Assembly: GCA_023515745.1 (NCBI GenBank)
Contig: JALECJ010000005.1
Coordinates: 930,001 to 994,000, forward strand
Source: Amoeboaphelidium protococcarum
Lineage: Eukaryota; Aphelidiomycota; Aphelidea
DNA length: 64,000 nt
Reading direction: 5' to 3'
In this document: positions 13,613 through 24,130 of the stretch, in pieces
How the letters are laid out: each line of letters begins with the position of its first letter
Position numbering within the stretch: the first letter of the stretch is position 1
Notes under the pieces: generated by a model
Databases searched by the model: none
Seen by the model: the letters and a program-made list of their open reading frames with translations, nothing else
What the model was told of the DNA's origin: nothing
Translations under genes and position numbers: made by a program

Positions 13613-13899
13613 ACTATCTATCAGGAGATTGAAGTGTCGTCAATGCGTGAAATTAATGAATGATAAAAATTTTCGAATACTCTTAATTGTTATTAAAAAA
13701 ATTATTCTCATTTAAAAAGTTAAACTCATGAATTCTAACTCTTACCACCGCGCGCGCACGCGCGCGCGGCAGCCTTGTCAAGAAAAAGGATCGTCAAAGT
13801 ATACATGTGCTCTTACTGTATTTTTCACAATCAAGCAAACTAGGGACAGCAACGGATTTGCACCGCCGATCAGACTGTTGCGCGCGGAGCCTGGACTGA
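13613..13899 (-). other. 3' flank of the Fanzor gene: candidate guide-RNA region
   Basis: For TnpB and Fanzor nucleases the guide RNA is commonly specified by sequence overlapping or following the 3' end of the nuclease gene and reaching the element end. This 287-bp stretch after the Fanzor stop contains an alternating purine/pyrimidine inverted repeat at 13748-13769 (CCGCGCGCG-CA-CGCGCGCGCGG) able to form a strong GC stem, followed on the minus strand by A/T-rich sequence. The position fits an fRNA scaffold. Boundaries and function are inference only. Confidence 0.3.
13748..13769. repeat. CG-alternating inverted repeat
   Basis: A 22-bp run of alternating C/G with one central CA, capped by CC and GG, forms a near-perfect inverted repeat. 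It is unlike the surrounding A/T-rich DNA. It could fold as an RNA stem or adopt Z-DNA. Confidence 0.7.
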
Positions 13900-15990
13900 T
13901 CATTATTGAGGACGAGGAGGATCGTATCGAAATGGAACCGGTCTTTCACCACCGTCACGATTTCTTGCCAGAAAGATGTAGCGAATGTTACGTGCTGCAT
14001 TCACATCACGGTGCCAGATAGCTAAACAATTGTTATTTGAACAATGCTTAATTCTCCATACTCGTGATTGACCAAGCTCAAACTCGCAATTACTACATCT
14101 TTGACTGGTTCGATATTCAGGGACCAAGCGGACTCTGCAGCGTTTCTTCAGCTCATAAAACAGCCGCTTGTTAGGAGTTGCAGGATATCCAGGAGACGCA
14201 GTGTCAAAGTTGCCAGCGCCGTATGCAATGATGGTGTTATGGTCAAACTAACCATCTTGGCGGAGAGTCAGCATACGCGCCAAATTGTCATAGGCCCTTT
14301 GGCGCTTGGAGAATAGCTTTCTCCTCAGCTTTCGCCACATCTCAGGACGGTAGAAGCCAGTGAATGCATCTCTATGTTGCAGTACGTACTGCAAATGTTA
14401 GATGATCCCCAGAAACGAAGTTGATTTGGCGGAAGGAATCTGGGCCATGGCATTAACGACCTCTGGAGCTATTTCATTCCATTCAGCCTTCTTCTTTTCA
14501 CCAAACTTTTCTCCGTTCTCTTCACGCCATCTAGCAGTCGTGTACACCAGCTCATGCGTTCCATCAGCAAACGGCGTCTGATCGGTTGGAACATCTGCAA
14601 TCCGGTCATCAAGACCACAAGAAGCAGCCAAAAGCACGCCACGATTGACGTCAATCCCGATAACGCGAGTCTCATTGTTTACATCCAGCGGTTAATATCC
14701 GGTACCATCGAAAGCGAACCCGTAGCGGCTAGCAGGAGGGGCAGGATAGGCAGGACGTAAAACGGAAGCAGAACAGCCAACACCATCGGATGTTATGGAG
14801 TAGCCAAAACGTCTTCTCTGATTGCCAGTAGTGGAGACCTTGTTCAACTTGAAACATTGTGACCACAAAGCGTGAACATCCATCTGACGGACATCTGGCA
14901 GATTAGCAGCAACACATATCTCCTTCAGCACATTGGAGGTGATCAGGATGTGTTTCTGCGTAAATCCATTTAGAGGCAGCAACGCGTAAACGTTTAGTAG
15001 AGGACCTTCATTGTTTAGCAGATACTCCTCCTCATACATTTGATGGTTATTTTCAAATGTACGAAGGATTCGCCACATGGACTTCAGATACAGATGCCAG
15101 TTGTTCTGAAGACTAGCCTTATCCATTGGGAGATTGCAAAGGATGTATTGACGTGCACGCGTCTCGTAGTAGTCCATGTAATACACCACCAGTTCTCCGT
15201 CACCACAATTGTCGATGATTTCTGCAGGATAAGGAGGCATTTCTTCAATATCTTCAGGTGGGTCTATCAACGCCAAGACATAAACAGCAAGGGTGCAAAC
15301 ATCATCCTCCTCCAAACAGAAGCCGAGGTGTTTTCGAAACTTGTGGCGCAGCCATTGTTTCAGCCTTGATGGCAAGTTTGTGCTTATATGTCTAGCGCAA
15401 TCGTCATTGTGAGCTGATGCCAAGGCAGTAACCATGTTTGAGTAGCCTCGCATGTCACACCAAAACAAGTCAGCAGGACGGCGAGGTACATAGTGTGCTT
15501 CAATAAACTCGTTTAAAGCCGCCCAATTGCAGGTATTACGATTAAGCAGATCACGCCGCCTAGGATTAGCAATCAAAGAGCTGAAGAAGTTACGCATCTA
15601 CCCATTTGCGCCAAAGCGGATGTCTGGCATTGGAGTGTCAGGATTGTATACCAAATGATTAAGCACGAAAGACAGGAGAAGTCTGCATGTCTCAACTTTG
15701 AGATCAGTACAACGCGAAACCAAATCACTTATCTCATGCTTCACCGCGTCGATTTTGCAAAATACATTCAAACCAATAGGTACAGCTACTTAGGCTTCAG
15801 CTACAGGTATTCCCATATTATCTTGTGGTTTGGCAGCATTTTTTGCACGAGGGACATAATTGGGACACAGTTTGCTGGATGAGCGCTTGTGATCGTCGCG
15901 ACCACATGCTTTACAATTTACTTCTCGTTGACGTTTACGCGGCGGTAAGGCACCACCGATATCAGCTACCTCTATAGGGGGATCTGCCAT
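13900..15990 (-). CDS. Fanzor: eukaryotic TnpB-like (OMEGA) RNA-guided DNA endonuclease
   Basis: 696-residue protein, one exon, ATG at 15990, TGA at 13902-13900, six TAA/TAG glutamines. N-terminus: basic PPRKRQRE followed by a zinc-knuckle-like CKACGRDDHKRSSSKLCP (about residues 24-42). The middle helical region (about 130-420) would correspond to REC/WED-type segments. RuvC-I is VIGIDVNRG with D448; RuvC-III is WHRDVNAARN with D662. A CX2C...CX4C zinc ribbon (C632, C635, C650, C655) sits between. The canonical TnpB glutamate position reads IAYGAGNF without Glu, and Glu625 in VPEYRTSQRC matches the relocated glutamate known from Fanzors. All expected catalytic residues are therefore present and the gene looks functional. 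Known family role: RNA-guided DNA cleavage linked to mobile-element maintenance. It lies in a repeat-rich island beside a decayed relative. Terminal repeats were not resolved. Confidence 0.9.
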
Positions 15991-16482
15991 TTCTGATTTT
16001 ATTGAAGAAAAGAGTTGAAACCAGTCCGATTACGCTTTTATACCCAAAAACCCAACTTTATGATTGGCAGCAAATGGCTCGGACGAATCTCAAAATGGAG
16101 TCCCGCTTTGCCAAATCTAATTTTAACCGCTAAGTCAAGTAGTTACTATAGATAGGAGGAAGCAGATCAACGTTAAGATCTTGGCACAAGATATAGACAG
16201 CCGCTAAATTGAGAAGTGACCAATGCGTCTATGGAACATCTAATGAAGTTAATCATCGGTTGATCAATGATCGATATATATTTTGATCAAGCGCTATACA
16301 TTTTGTTAAATATATTACGCATTATTGTACTTCGATTTACGCTTACATGGTAGTTTTGTTTGTGCGCGATTATATTGGTACACATCAAGGCTTAATGTAG
16401 AGATTTGTCATAGTAAAAGAGTCTTCTGATTATGACTTCGAATAATCGGCTGATAGCTGCAGTATACACTGAACGGCTACAG
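15991..16482. other. Region between the two Fanzor loci, no gene seen
   Basis: About 490 bp between the start of the intact Fanzor (minus) and the first open stretch of the decayed Fanzor (plus). It is A/T-rich and contains clustered TGATCAA/TTGATCA words near 16255-16295 (short palindromes). It probably holds the Fanzor promoter and possibly an element end. No terminal inverted repeat could be paired with the other side. Confidence 0.4.
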
Positions 16483-17110
16483 TATATTTTTTACTTTTTT
16501 GGTTCCTCTTAACAGACTCTACCCTCAGGTTGCTGACGCTTGTAACAGATGCTTCAATCGCCTCGTTTACCTACAATCATAGTAAGATGAGAATTGAATC
16601 CAACGAGCGTTTAATCAACAATATATATATTCAAAGGTCGAACAGACTTAAGGGATATGTTTTTAGTGATTAATGCTGGCATGATGCATGTCAATAAAAA
16701 TCCACCAGTGCCCGTTGTAGATTTAACGCGTCGCCTCAGTCGTCGTGGATTGGTCGTCTCCGTCCCCAGATACCACAGTACAAAGCTCTGCTCATGTTGC
16801 CACCATGGGGGGGGGGGGATTGGAAAAGGTTGGTTTCTCTATCGTCACGTTAAGAAGAAGAGAAGGCGCGCCCCAAGTAGTCCCACCCTGTGCTCTGTTG
16901 CTCTGTTGCTTTGATGCTAATGGCTCCTTTCTGCATGTATCGTCCAACTGTCCTGACCGTCAACAGAAGTAGGTGGAGTCAAGGCTGAGCGTTTGCCCAA
17001 CTTGCTAAGTCTTAGGCCAACCTTACTTCGTGGATCGGGATGTCAACGCAACTTAAAGCATGCTACTGATGGTAGTATATTTTGCGGAGAGTAGAGAATG
17101 CACTCCCTGA
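16483..17110 (+). pseudogene. Decayed Fanzor (C-terminal RuvC/zinc-ribbon part)
   Basis: The first frame (16483 to the poly-G tract) contains the Fanzor-type segment NKNPPVPVVDLTRRLSRRG followed by VPRYHSTKLCSCC, equivalent to VPEYRTSQRCSNC of the intact neighbour. At a run of 12 G (16807-16818) the coding signal moves to another frame, which continues with VCPTCQVLGQPYFVDRDVNA (RuvC-III aspartate and second zinc pair) and stops at TGA 17108-17110. The relocated catalytic glutamate is replaced by Arg (VPRYHST), no RuvC-I is visible upstream, and the frame is broken, so this is an inactive remnant. The sequence differs enough from the intact copy to be another Fanzor lineage, not a recent duplicate. 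Confidence 0.8.
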
Positions 17111-17180
17111 TTGGAATCGTCGCGTTTGACACCACGCTTGAACTACCTTGTTGTGATTCGCTTAAAATGTAAAAATGTGC

Positions 17181-17715
17181 TCTTAATCAACTGTTTCATA
17201 CACTCAACTGAAAGTGGGACAAATGTCTCACATCGCGTTTGGCCAACTGGGACAAATGTCCCACATTTTTGAACGGGACTTTTGAGTACTAAATTTCACT
17301 CAGCCGCAGTAACAATTCTTTAAGCTGGCAATTTAAATGCTATTGAACATACCAACAAGTAGTTAGCTGCTTTTAATCAACTGTTTCATACACTCAACTG
17401 AAAGTGGGACAAATGTCCCACATCGCGTTTGGCCAACTGGGACAAATGTCCCACATTTTTGAAAGGGACTTTTGAGTACTAAATTTCACTCAGCCGCAGT
17501 AACAATTCTTTAAGCTGGCAATTTAAATACTATTGAACATACCAACAAGTAGTTAGCTGCTCTTAATCAACTGTTTCATACACTCAATTGAAAGTGGGAC
17601 AAATGTCCCACATCGCGTTTGGCCAACTGGGACAAATGTCCCACATTTTTGAACGGGACTTTTGAGTACTAAATTTCACTCAGCCGCAGTAATATACTTT
17701 GAGCTGGCTGCTCAG
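17181..17715 (+). repeat. 190-bp tandem repeat array (three units plus, interrupted by a MITE)
   Basis: Units start TCTTAATCAACTGTTTC at 17181, 17371 and 17561, an exact 190-bp period with few substitutions. Each unit has two copies of the inverted motif GTGGGACA-AA-TGTCCCAC or a close variant, followed by CGGGACTTTTGAGTACTAAA. The array continues past the MITE, where the unit tail TTCTGGACATATTAACAAG resumes at about 18218-18236. The same family occurs in opposite orientation at 45.8-46.2 kb. No coding potential seen. Confidence 0.92.
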
Positions 17716-18203
17716 TAGTATTGGGCAGACTTGACTTGACTCAGACTTAAGTCGACTTGTAAGTCAATGTGGGGGAAAATACTAAACTGACCTTAACTTG
17801 CCTTTCCTTGCATATAAATATCTTGTTGTCAATATATAATAAAGTCATTCACAATTAAATACTAATCATTATGTTTTTAAATCACGGTATTGTAGAAATT
17901 TTTGGGTCACGGATATCATACCGTGAGAACCTGAGTATACAGTAGAATAGAATTTCTCCAAACATTCGAGTAGGAATCATATACAAAATACAGTTAGGGA
18001 ATTATATCATTATAAATGGTCTATAAACCATGAAAAGGCTCTCTTTACTACTCATTTCACTCCATACTGGTTATAACACAATGGTAGACCGAGTAAGTCA
18101 ACTTGAGTCGACTGACTTGACTTCGCCAGGGATTCGCAAGTCCAAGTCTAAGTCAAGTCACATTTTGACTTGAGTCAAAATCGGCCAAGTCTGCCCAACA
18201 CTA
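17716..18203. mobile_element. hAT-type non-autonomous element (MITE), 488 bp
   Basis: Terminal inverted repeats TAGTATTGGGCAGACTTG (17716-17733) and, on the other strand, TAGTGTTGGGCAGACTTG (18186-18203) match at 17 of 18 positions. Both ends are flanked by the identical 8-bp sequence CTGCTCAG (17708-17715 and 18204-18211), a target-site duplication of the length typical for hAT elements. GACTTG-like subterminal motifs are repeated near both ends. There is no transposase ORF, so it would depend on an enzyme made elsewhere. It is inserted into a unit of the 190-bp repeat. Confidence 0.92.
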
Positions 18204-18303
18204 CTGCTCAGATACTGTACTTCTGGACATATTAACAAGCGCCGTTTCGCTCTTCTCTTTGTCCTCCTGAGCCAAAACTGTATTCGATTTGTTGAATTGC
18301 AGA

Positions 18304-19686
18304 ATGGATGCTCTGCTACTATATACTATGTCTGGGTATGTTAAATCAAAATTACAATTCTCAAAGTAGCAGCAATTAATTGATATATAATGTAGATAGT
18401 TGCTATTAAGTTCGTAATGGGAAACATCTTTGTATATTGGAAGAGACATTGAGATTATCATTTTTGAAGCTTTGGATTTGCAATCAACTATAGACATTTG
18501 TGATTTATCGATGCTCACTATTACTCCCAATCCTCTTGATTAATACTATCTGGTTTACCGTGTTTATAGCGATACTGTGTGGGTGGCTTTGAGTTAAAAA
18601 TACAGTGAAGCTATCTCAATTTCTGAATTCCAGGAACGTGTGACTTTAATCGTGTCCTAATATGTTCCATCATCTTTAACGGGCTAGTCTCTTGGTTAGG
18701 CTATTATGTAAGATCACAAGTTCAAATGTTAAATATATCTGCTGCTTTAGGAGATGATTGATGTCAGTGGACGCGTAAAATGCACAGAGGCAGCAGTTCT
18801 TAAGAATACAGTCGTTTGCGATAAAGATTATGAACTTGATATTTTATAATCAGCACTGCGAAGTAGCTCGTAGTTATACTAACAGAGGCTCTCTCATATC
18901 GGCGAAAGTTAGCTGCCGTGGAGACAGAAGGCGTCATACAGCCAAGAGTAGATATATCTGGATATCATTGAGACGGTTTCAATATCAACAGTATGTGGTA
19001 AAGTTATTGGTTAGATCGATGGTACCGTTTTATGCAAGTCGCGATTAAGTGGAATGCCTGAAGTTTAGTTAGAATTGAAAAACTCACATTTGATAGATAT
19101 AGATGCCTCGCACGTTCATTAGTGTGTTCGGTTGAAGTAATTTGCAGAGTCTAGAGTTCTCTCGTTTATACCGCCTGATGGATAATGTGAGCTGCTGGAT
19201 TATGTAGTTCCATTGACAGACTAAAGTTAGATTCCTCTTGCCATAACTCCGTCTATATCATTTTCTGGTAAATAAGGATTACTCACAATTACCTTACAAT
19301 TGAAATCTGATTATTTGCAGAATATTCAAAATATCGAAGTGACAGTTGAATTACCATCAGATGTAGATATAATGTCCATCTAAGGAACCTAAGGAGAATA
19401 CTATTAGACATTATCATCCGAGTAATGCATAAAATGGGCTATTCCTAAATTGTCTCTAAAGGATGTCTGTTAACTCTAGGCTAAGCTTTAGATGCCAGGT
19501 GGTGATAAGGACTCGTAATCTAATGTCAATATATCTGGACTCGTTAGAGTATCGTTCCAAGTTTAGAGGTATCTTATGTCCTAGTTGGGTATAAAAAGAC
19601 TCTCTGTCGATGGCACTGGGAAACAGGATGTCTACAAAGGTGTCAGAGTTAGTACCCGTGTCAAGAAATATGAAATTGTGTTTTGA
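18304..19686 (+). CDS. AP3M: AP-3 adaptor complex medium (mu) subunit
   Basis: Cargo-binding mu subunit of the AP-3 coat that sorts membrane proteins from endosome/Golgi to lysosome or vacuole. Single exon, 460 residues, TGA at 19684-19686 (human AP3M1 is about 418). The N-terminal longin-like domain begins MDALLLYTMSGYVKS and includes YYLVYRVYSDTVWVALSQKY near residue 80. A linker of Gln (TAA/TAG) and Ser leads to QEQIYLDIIETV, the start of the mu-homology domain. The block SGMPEVQLELKN...CVRLKQFAESRVLSFIPPDG is diagnostic of mu chains, and the C-terminal YKGVRVSTRVKKYEIVF matches the AP-3 ending better than AP-1 or AP-2. It begins about 70 bp after the repeat array. The start is the first ATG of the frame. 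Confidence 0.9.
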
Positions 19687-19900
19687 TTCACTTTTAGTTG
19701 TATTAGTGTAATAAAGTCATATTTTATACAAGGCTTTGGAGCGATATCATCATCTGATTGATGAAGCCTCCCCAATTATCTGTTACAAAGCGATTATGAG
19801 AAGAGACAAACTCAAAATCTAAATCAGAAAAATATTTTCTAAATTACTGAATATCATTAATGAATGTATTCGCAATATCACACTACAAGACCAACAACTT

Positions 19901-20296
19901 TCAGTCATCCAACTTGCCGTATACTTTAGGCTTGAGGAAATCGGACGCGTTTTTCTTCACAATGCCGCGCATCTGCTTCTTCTTGAGCCTCTTGAGCTTG
20001 CGGACATTTGTAATCACCTGAAATTACTCAGCCTTCTTCTCATTCTCCTTCTGACGCTCAGCTCTCTCCTGCCTCAACTCTTTGACACGCTGCTTCTACT
20101 ACTCAGTTTCCGCCTTCAACTCGGCCTCTCTCAATTTGATCAATTTTTACGCGTTATCGCGGGCTTTCCTATCATTAAATCTATCATGTATACTCTTGGA
20201 CTATGTTCGCAAGGATGCCTTTACACATATTCTATTGTCTTTCCAGTTTCTCCCTGATACAGGTACACCTTATATTGCAGTGCTTTACTCAATCAT
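19901..20296 (-). CDS. CGR1: CGR1/CCDC86-type rRNA-processing protein
   Basis: Small basic coiled-coil nucleolar protein of 131 residues, needed in yeast for processing of 27S pre-rRNA and 60S assembly. The order is typical: VSGRNWKDNR near residue 13, then KASLRTQSKS, a long charged helix rich in Arg/Lys/Glu/Gln, and near the end ENEKKAEQFQVITNVRKLKR followed by KKKQMRGIV. Single exon; ATG at 20296 (MIEQSTAIQGVPVSG), TGA at 19903-19901. It converges on AP3M with 214 bp between the stops and lies downstream of the RING gene on the same strand. Confidence 0.85.
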
Positions 20297-20394
20297 ATTG
20301 TATGGATTACGAGCGTCTTATGGTGATTGATTCGATTGAAATATTTTGAGAGAGAAAAGTACAAAGAACGCGAATCAGCCAGTTTCATTTCACC

Positions 20395-21759
20395 TCATCG
20401 TTCTTCATCTCACTGATCAGAGTTCTGTCCCAGGGACAATATAAAATGTCCATTTCTAGGAACTTTTAATGACAATTTTTACAAAGCTTATGGTTGCACG
20501 GTATTAATCCTACGCATTTAAATATTTTAAAATTTTAAAATCATCTGTAATTGTGCTTACTTATTTCCTCAGTGTTATCGAAGCATAATTTGCAGATATC
20601 CGTCTCAACATCATTGTTCGAAGACTTGTCGCCACTTTCTTATTGTTAAAGAAGTGTAATCTACATATACTAGCATTAATGAATGAATTTAATTCTAAGT
20701 GATATGCGTACCTTTTACAACTTTGTCAGTTCAGCTTCATCAATCAGTTACTATTTTCTGAGAGCATACTCTTATCTAAGACTGTCTATCCGTTCTTCGA
20801 GTTCAATATCAAGCTCGCGTAACCTCGTCCTACAAAGATTGATTAGATCTTATTTCCCTATATACCACGTTAAGATAATACATTAAAAGATTATCTTCGT
20901 CTATATCTTCTTAATCTTTGGCATCATCTTTTAAAAGGTCTATTGGATCATTAGAACCATTTTCTAGAACATCCAAATCAGCACTACTTCCATTCTTCAT
21001 GATTTAGTAGCACGCTTTCAAATCGCTCTCTACACGAACACCATATAATCTTGATTCATATCCATAACGCAGATAACAACACTTACCATTCAAGCATTAT
21101 ATTTAGAGTGAATGAACAAAATCTGGTAGTCTCCAACATATAATGGATTAATCAGAATCAGACAGAGACTTGACGCGTAAATCCTCAATTTGGGAGAAGG
21201 CTAGAGTCAAAGACTGCTCTCCTCCGCCAACGATTTGAATTGAAACAATGACGCGCGTTCCAGCAGCGTCTAATGCAACACTTCCGGCACCGATAAGATC
21301 GAAATCTACAGCTAGTTAAATTTAGATAGCATTGTCAGAGAGATCCTATTTGTGAACTTTAAACTTCTACAGGTCAGCTAGATACTTGTCTATCATATTT
21401 GTACCATCTTTCACATCGATTGGATCAAGCTTTTCTCTAGCTCTTGCCAAATCCTCTTCGGTGATAAAGTTCTCATTAAATGCTCCAATGCCGAATACAT
21501 CATCTTCTTCCTCTTCCTCCTGCTCTTCAGTGCTGGAGATGAAACAGTGTAATTTCTCAGCAGATTCATTATCATCATCCCCTGCCAACTCGACAAAGCT
21601 AGAAAATTGAGCGCAGTACGCCTCCTTTTCTGGGAACGGGAGACTTTGCTGGTATGTCTCCTTATTGACTTCTTTACTCTGACATTACGCAGGAAGATTC
21701 TGCGCTTGATCATTATTCTCAGAAATGAATCGCACTTAAGATGATTAATTTTAGTACAT
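20395..21759 (-). CDS. RING-type zinc finger protein with acidic N-terminal region (five exons)
   Basis: Four introns were placed by frame continuity: 21086-21030, 20881-20830, 20711-20661 and 20560-20510, all ending TAG. The N-terminal half (from ATG 21759) has an acidic stretch (TEEQEEEEEDDVFGIG) then a beta-rich segment including LIGAGSVALDAAGTRVIVSI. A coiled-coil (LRELDIELEERIDSLRQEY) precedes a C-terminal RING-like motif: CKLC...CNHKLCKNCH...CPWDR. The stop is TGA 20397-20395. The RING suggests an E3 ubiquitin ligase; substrate unknown. The upstream and downstream halves share one frame through the 57-nt first intron, but two separate genes remain possible (an ATG at 21000 could start the second). 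Exon 2 borders rest on frame only. Confidence 0.65.
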
Positions 21760-22119
21760 GATTAAGCTAAGATCATACACCGTTATATAAGGTTAATGTA
21801 GCAGAGTGACTTTGAATGAGTGACTGAGAAGGCGAATCGTCGCAAGCTTTAACGCGTCTGAGCTGAAACAGTCGATAAAATCGTTACAACACACGCTATG
21901 TCGTGCGTGGTCTTTAAGAGTAAAAGTAAAAGATAATAATGAATTGGCATCTCTTTTTTTGTAAATCACTAAATGCATTGCTTAATCACCATTATCATCA
22001 TCATTAAATCATCACCTAAATTGTAAGGGAAATAACACTCAAGATTTCTGAGAAAATCCTTGAAACTCGATTTTCAAACTTCCTACATTACGCGCTTTGA
22101 TATTAAATAATTAGAATCT
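21760..22119. other. Intergenic region, nothing recognised
   Basis: 360 bp between the start of the RING gene and the stop of the RRM gene, both minus strand. It would carry the promoter of the former and terminator of the latter. No repeat or RNA gene was recognised. Confidence 0.4.
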
Positions 22120-23718
22120 TCACCAGTTTATATTGATAGTACCTTATAAGGAATTTTAATTAGAACCAGATTGCAGAGAATGCATGGCAGAAGCTGCGCA
22201 TTCAACAGACTCAAAGTCAACCAGGCATCTCATAATGTTGCCACTTTTAGTTCGGCATTGTAAATCTTTGAATCCATCAAAGGTTGAAAACAAATCAACC
22301 AAATCCTTCAATTCAATACCGTGTGGAATATTCCTGACACATAGTATCTTTGATTATTTGCCGACTACAGTCTCTGGGCCATTCATTAGAGGTTGAGATT
22401 AGTAAGAGTTTACATCCCCATAGACTTGGTCATCACTATGAGAAATTACTGTCTAATCAAAAGATTGGTATTGGGATAATCCTTTACATATGATAGTAGG
22501 CGACAACACTGGTGGAAACGAGGCACCAAGAAGCTATGACCAGTTAGAACTCTGGGCACAACTTTGACTTCCAGAGTCGATGCCAAAATTACTAGGAGGA
22601 GTACAACTGCCGGAATCTCCACTAGATGTCGAAGACTGACCGCTCAAAGGCGCGCCAGCGGTAGTGCTACTTTGCAAGCCGTATGACGGCGACAATGGAC
22701 CAGCAGTGAACAGAGGATGTAATTAGTACTGAATAGAGGATGGTGACAGCACTTCATCATGGATCACATCTGATATGCAGCTTCTAGACAGGGGATCTAT
22801 TCCACTAAAGCAATTAAACTTTCTAATCCTCTAATTCTGACTGCTATCCAGCATAAAATCATTGCTCAAAGGCGAAACGATATCATTTTGAGTGCTACTA
22901 GCAGCATTTGGGATCTCCATTGGCTGCGCAGTGGACGTTGGTATCATATGCTAATCCTACTGCTTCTCAACCTTATCTCTTATGCTGAGATCTTCACCAT
23001 CATTAAGATAGAGAAAATCCAGGCCAAAATCCAATGGAGTATTGTAGTCTAATTCATCAAAATTTCTTAAAAGTAAACCATGATCCTAATTGAAGAATGC
23101 ATTAGCATCATATCGACCGCCATCTTAATAATGACCATCTGCTGCATTATTCGGACAATCCATAGAATTTTACTAAACGTGGTTGTGATTGTGATTTAAA
23201 AGATGCGGCTAATGGTGAGTATGATGGACAGTAGACTAGTGATGACTTCCACTGAAGTGGTGATGATTATGGTGATGGTTATGATATCCCAGGTGTCCAG
23301 TTTGAAAATATCCAGGCTTCCCAGGATAGCTAGATGGATAGCCAGACAATTCATGGTAGTTCTGAGCACGCTTGGTATGCAGATTCTTCTTCGCCATCTC
23401 GGATTTCAGGACATGTCCACGCTCGCTGTCAATCTTCTTACCGTTCAAAATATTTCGAGCATTCAGAGCCTCTTCCCTTGTGGCAAACTTGGCGAATCCT
23501 ATAGTCTGTTTCCTGCTACCACAGTCGTCGGTCTAAGGCTGCGGATACTTCAGAGTGGCAGCTTCATATCCGGGCGCAAAGGTAAATAGATTCTAAAACT
23601 CTCGCTCCTACAAATCCTCTGGAAATCCAATCACAAATATCGTGGTGATCTCCTCAGTGGCAGCGAGAGAGCTATTGGTAGCACAATGAGATATTCCATC
23701 AGAAGGCATCATCATCAT
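22120..23718 (-). CDS. Two-RRM RNA-binding protein, Whi3-like
   Basis: Single exon, 532 residues, from ATGATGATGATG at 23718 to TGA 22122-22120. RRM1 (about 25-105): TIFVIGFPEDLQEREFQNLF (RNP2-like), KQTIGFAKFATREEALNAR (RNP1-like) and LNGKKIDSERGHVLKSEMAK. A His/Tyr/Gly-rich linker with repeated His follows, then a long Ser/Asn/Gln-rich low-complexity region. RRM2 (about 445-532): SKILCVRNIPHGIELKDLVDL, IMRCLVDFESVECAASAMHS and a final LQGTININW. This layout (prion-like centre, C-terminal RRM) recalls fungal Whi3 and related mRNP regulators, which bind cell-cycle mRNAs; whether the function is conserved is inference. Many linker glutamines are TAA/TAG. Confidence 0.8.
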
Positions 23719-24130
23719 ACGTCAGAATGTTCGCTTTTGTTCTTTTTCAATTTATATAAATTTATGACGGTATCAATCCACTTCCTAAGAGCTTTAATGA
23801 GTCAGATTCAATAAACGAAACTTATAGCGATAGAGTGAGCCAAAGGTAGTAGGAGACACTCACTTATTTGAACTGTGAGAGGATGGTGTTGTTTGAGCTA
23901 CAGAGAACTTACTCCCCGGCGGTCAAACAATGCAGAAAAGCTGAAACAAACGAAACAATGGACGCGCGTGCGACAGACGCGATACTGACAAAAGGTGAAA
24001 CAAAACTTGACGGATGCATAAAATAGTATATTATTATTTTGATTATTATTATTACCAATGTCCTATCGCAATCGAGCACAATGCAATGGGTATTTCAAAA
24101 TTATTAGGGTTGAGGATGATAGAGAATAAA
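23719..24130. other. Intergenic region upstream of the Whi3-like gene
   Basis: About 410 bp. Holds the promoter of the RRM gene and the 3' end of the kinase gene. Several ACGCG/GCGCG words occur near 23960-23985. No gene or repeat recognised. Confidence 0.35.

Noticed and set aside
13728-14021. Plus-strand 97-codon ORF through the CG-rich repeat
   Set aside because: Antisense to the C-terminus of the Fanzor gene, which has conserved motifs; no independent evidence.
16657-16972. Two overlapping plus-strand ORFs as separate small genes
   Set aside because: Each carries half of a Fanzor zinc-ribbon/RuvC-III pattern, separated by a poly-G frame break; they are one pseudogene.
17181-17715. CRISPR-like array
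   Set aside because: Three long 190-bp tandem units with no unique spacers, in a eukaryotic genome, so not a CRISPR array.
18201-18530. Minus-strand 109-codon ORF
   Set aside because: It lies opposite the N-terminus of AP3M, whose plus-strand frame aligns with the family; the minus ORF is a shadow and runs into the MITE end.
23203-23589. Plus-strand 128-codon ORF
   Set aside because: Antisense to RRM1 of the Whi3-like gene, which has clear RNP motifs.
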